Positions 5,884 through 7,475 of a stretch of 7,475 nucleotides of DNA are shown in pieces. Both the position numbers and the translations under genes were made by a program. Origin of the DNA: Chroococcidiopsidaceae cyanobacterium CP_BM_RX_35 (GTDB taxonomy: Bacteria > Cyanobacteriota > Cyanobacteriia > Cyanobacteriales > Chroococcidiopsidaceae); NCBI GenBank assembly GCA_019242465.1, contig JAFAVL010000679.1, forward strand, positions 1 through 7,475, given 5' to 3'. Each line of letters starts with the position of its first letter. The first letter of the stretch is position 1. Under the pieces are notes generated by a model. That model was not told where the DNA came from. It saw only the letters and a list, made by a program, of their open reading frames with translations, and did no database searches.

Positions 5884-6270
5884 ATGACTCAAATTCTGGA
5901 TAGCTTGCCTACTGACTGTGCTAGTCGAATTCTCTGTTGTTACATTAATGACGCTCACAGGATTAAGATTGCTCGGATAACAAATATTTCAAATTGGTAC
6001 TTTGAGCGCGTTGTTTTTCCAGGAGAGAAGCTCTTGTTTCAAGCACTACCAGAGGCTCAACTAGAAACTTATGTAAAGAATTATTCTACTGTTGCTCTAG
6101 TAGAGATTATTACTTGCGATCACTTAGCTGTCAAAGATTCTCAAACTGAGCGAAAGTGTATTGCTCAGTGGAGAGAAAATTTTGCGGATGATCCAGATCG
6201 AAGCTTTAACATTGCAGAAAAATTCATTAACAAAGAGAGTTTTTCTAGTCAACTTCTAAAGGAGCCATAA
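5884..6270 (+). CDS. DUF1830 domain-containing protein
   Basis: A 128-aa soluble protein. The core at about 15-83 carries the DUF1830 pattern: ILCCY at 16-20, KIARITNISNWYFERVVFPGEKLLF at 28-52 (conserved NWYFERVVFPG), then PEAQLE at 56-61 and CDHL at 78-81. DUF1830 is a small, largely cyanobacterial family of unknown function. This one has a charged, probably disordered tail of about 45 residues beyond the domain. The ATG at 5884 has only a weak GGA upstream and is chosen because ILxxLP followed by the CCY motif is at the usual distance from the N terminus. Its TAA abuts the GTG of the NYN gene, so the two are almost certainly co-transcribed and translationally coupled. The two cysteines C18-C19 and C78 are family features of unknown role. 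Confidence 0.88.
   Translation: MTQILDSLPTDCASRILCCYINDAHRIKIARITNISNWYFERVVFPGEKLLFQALPEAQLETYVKNYSTVALVEIITCDHLAVKDSQTERKCIAQWRENFADDPDRSFNIAEKFINKESFSSQLLKEP
6258..6264 (+). promoter_or_regulatory. Strong Shine-Dalgarno for the NYN gene
   Basis: AAAGGAG ends six nt before the GTG at 6271 and lies within the last codons of the DUF1830 gene. It supports the GTG start and coupled translation across the TAA-GTG junction. Confidence 0.8.
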
Positions 6271-7032
6271 GTGGCAGATATTGCTTTCAAGAAAAAGATT
6301 TTAGGAAAAACAACTCAGAAAGCATCTAATCAAAGGACAAGTTTTACAAATGACACGCTGCCAAGTGAAGCGCTCAATTCACCTACTGATCAAAACTGCA
6401 TCCCCAATCAAGGCGAGCGAGGTCGAGTTATTATTTTCATTGATGGAGCGAATCTGTTTTATGCAGCTTCACAACTTAGCATTGAGATTGATTATGTCAA
6501 ACTACTGCATTACTTAACGGCTAGAGATTGCCTAGTCCACGTGTTTTTCTACACAGGATACGATCCGACGAATGAGAAGCAGCATGGATTTCTTCAGTGG
6601 ATGCGTTGTAATGGCTTCCGCGTTATTACTAAGGTGGTAACACAGGCTCCGAATAGTGCCAAAAAAGCCAATCTTGATGTAGAAATTGCGGTGGATATGA
6701 TGAGGTTGGCTCAACATTGCGATACAGCCGTTTTGGTCAGCGGCGATGGAGATTTCGCCTATGTAGTGAATACCATTACTCATCAAGGCGTTCGGGTTGA
6801 AGTGGTCGGGTTACGATCGATGACCAGTAGGTCTCTGATTGATGTTGCCAACTGTTATGTCGACCTCGCTGCCATTCAACAAACCATTCAAAAGCTTGAC
6901 GGCAGTGTCTGTCAGCAATTGCATCCCGATATCTGCTATAGCAGTTCCCCTCGAAATGAGGTACACCTGAGACAGTCAGAATCAGGCTTTCAGGGGTCGA
7001 GGTGTACCTCACTAGAGACAGAAACGCTATAG
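6271..7032 (+). CDS. LabA-like NYN domain protein (PIN-fold putative RNase)
   Basis: A 253-aa protein. Residues 1-50 are polar and probably disordered. A NYN (DUF88, LabA-like) domain follows at about 52-205. The acidic residues that form the metal site in this PIN-like fold are all in place: D58 in FIDGAN (56-61), D136 and D142 in LDVEIAVDMM, and D159 and D161 in SGDGDF (157-162). LabA homologues act in cyanobacterial circadian output, and other NYN proteins are ribonucleases. Which applies here is unknown, so no symbol is given. The GTG start is fixed by the strong Shine-Dalgarno and by abutting the DUF1830 stop. The last 31 codons before the stop lie in the 97-bp inverted-repeat element and resemble no domain. 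Without the 93-bp insert the frame would end after residue 222. It is convergent with the GGDEF remnant. Confidence 0.9.
   Translation: MADIAFKKKILGKTTQKASNQRTSFTNDTLPSEALNSPTDQNCIPNQGERGRVIIFIDGANLFYAASQLSIEIDYVKLLHYLTARDCLVHVFFYTGYDPTNEKQHGFLQWMRCNGFRVITKVVTQAPNSAKKANLDVEIAVDMMRLAQHCDTAVLVSGDGDFAYVVNTITHQGVRVEVVGLRSMTSRSLIDVANCYVDLAAIQQTIQKLDGSVCQQLHPDICYSSSPRNEVHLRQSESGFQGSRCTSLETETL
6936..7032. repeat. 97-bp MITE-like element with two-block inverted ends
   Basis: The left arm is CTATAGC (6936-6942), 14 nt, then TGAGGTACACCT (6957-6968). The right arm, read on the minus strand, is CTATAGC (7032-7026), exactly 14 nt, then TGAGGTACACCT (7011-7000). Nineteen of the 33 arm positions match in these two blocks, plus four inside the spacer. 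The equal spacing implies arms with a common origin, as in a miniature inverted-repeat transposable element. A TA at 6937-6938 and at 7030-7031 would fit a TA target duplication of the IS630/Tc1 kind, leaving a 93-bp insert. GAGACAG also occurs twice (6969-6975, 7015-7021). In RNA it would fold into a long stem-loop and might serve as terminator between the convergent genes. Family membership is inferred. Confidence 0.6.
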
Positions 7033-7041
7033 AAGCACATC

Positions 7042-7410
7042 CTATTCCTTAAAAGTGCTGTTCGGGGAACTGACTACCTGATTCTGTCCCTCTGCCTTGG
7101 CTTGGTAAAGTGCAGCATCAGCACTCCGATAGAGCGCCTGCAGATCTGTCCCATGCGCTGGAAACTCAGCTATCCCGCCGCTGAAAGTCACTCGAAACTT
7201 CTGACCAAGAGCGCTAGTAAACTCCTGCTGATACATTGCTTCCTGTAACTGCACGATCCGAGCCCAAGCCTGTTGTCGAGTTGCACCATATAAACCAACA
7301 ACAAACTCCTCGCCGCCCCAACGAGCTACAACATCTTCACTGCGGAAATTCTGCTTTAGTAGTAGGCCATAAACTAGCGAAGCTGAAATGAGCCGCCATT
7401 TAGTACAAAG
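7042..7410 (-). pseudogene. C-terminal part of a GGDEF diguanylate cyclase, 5'-truncated
   Basis: The minus-strand frame is open from a TAA at 7411-7413 down to TAG at 7042-7044, 122 residues. GGDEF homology is clear over the C-terminal 110 or so: inhibitory I-site RSED encoded at 7333-7344, five residues before the active-site GGEEF (7303-7317), then VTFSGGIAEFP (about 7165-7197) and the family end motif ADAALYQAKAEGQNQV. Intact proteins make cyclic di-GMP from two GTP. Missing here are the D-FK-iND-yGH-aGD half of the domain and any sensory N terminus. Upstream of about 7371 the translation no longer resembles GGDEF. No start codon suits a functional product; an internal GTG at 7252-7254 would omit GGEEF. 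It is therefore read as a remnant, probably cut by a mobile element. A frameshift is less likely because no other minus frame carries the missing motifs. Confidence 0.75.
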
Positions 7411-7475
7411 TTACTATAGCACTCTCCTGTTTTTAATCTGTCCAAAACTCTTTGAATCGTCCTGGGGCGAGCTCT
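7374..7475 (-). CDS. Open frame running in from the right edge (partial, unidentified)
   Basis: On the minus strand a frame different from the GGDEF one is open from the window edge to a TAG at 7374-7376, 33 codons. It reads as a basic helix-like run (RPRTIQRVLDRLKTG) followed by a short tail. Its stop falls where GGDEF homology is lost, so it could be the 3' end of a transposase or other gene that inserted into the cyclase. The family is not recognised and the stretch is short enough to be chance. Confidence 0.25.
   Translation of the reverse strand, partial: RARPRTIQRVLDRLKTGECYSNFVLNGGSFQLR

Noticed and set aside
6271..7032. Naming the NYN gene labA
   Set aside because: The domain matches, but several LabA-like paralogues and other NYN proteins exist in cyanobacteria, and the sequence alone does not separate them.
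1..7475. CRISPR array, tRNA or rRNA genes
   Set aside because: No regularly spaced repeats and no cloverleaf or rRNA-like segments were seen on either strand.

Overview
The window looks like cyanobacterial chromosomal DNA. Two HIP1 octamers (GCGATCGC) lie in the first third. Several products belong to types found mainly or typically in cyanobacteria: a DUF1830 protein, a LabA-like NYN protein, and a NACHT NTPase with an N-terminal helix-turn-helix and an NCH2-like C-terminal helical region. The species cannot be named from the sequence.

Left part (1-2125): the 3' tail of an unidentified gene, then a tight housekeeping pair on the + strand. The pair is an alpha-D-phosphohexomutase (phosphoglucomutase/phosphomannomutase family, 480 aa) followed 7 nt later by an XTP/dITP diphosphatase (RdgB/HAM1 family). 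Both have their diagnostic motifs intact. An AT-rich spacer with one hairpin candidate leads to a 108-aa orphan beta-rich protein resembling a free-standing DUF3471-like domain.

Middle (2750-5450): a 778-aa STAND/NLR-like protein (HTH-NACHT-NCH2), a type associated with bacterial conflict and anti-phage systems. It has its own promoter candidate (2777-2804). Its leader carries a long-spaced 8-bp inverted repeat and a 33-codon ORF in frame with the NACHT gene. The winged-helix histidine usual in these proteins is replaced by glutamate (E500). No separate effector gene is evident beside it.

Right part (5451-7475): a 69-aa conserved-looking orphan on the - strand is divergent from a two-gene + strand operon, DUF1830 then NYN/LabA-like (TAA directly abutting GTG, strong Shine-Dalgarno). 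The shared 220-bp control region holds two divergent promoter candidates, two neighbouring GTA-N7-TAC palindromes and a repeated AAGTAAAACA motif. The 3' end of the NYN gene is occupied by a 97-bp MITE-like element with two-block inverted ends. It supplies about 31 C-terminal residues and appears to have displaced the stop codon. Nine bases further on is a convergent, 5'-truncated GGDEF diguanylate cyclase remnant. Its homology stops close to another copy of the element's terminal octamer, which suggests transposon activity at the right edge.

The most interesting candidates are the NACHT protein with the altered sensor position and structured leader, the DUF1830-NYN operon with its palindromic control region, and the MITE-like element acting as a new gene end.
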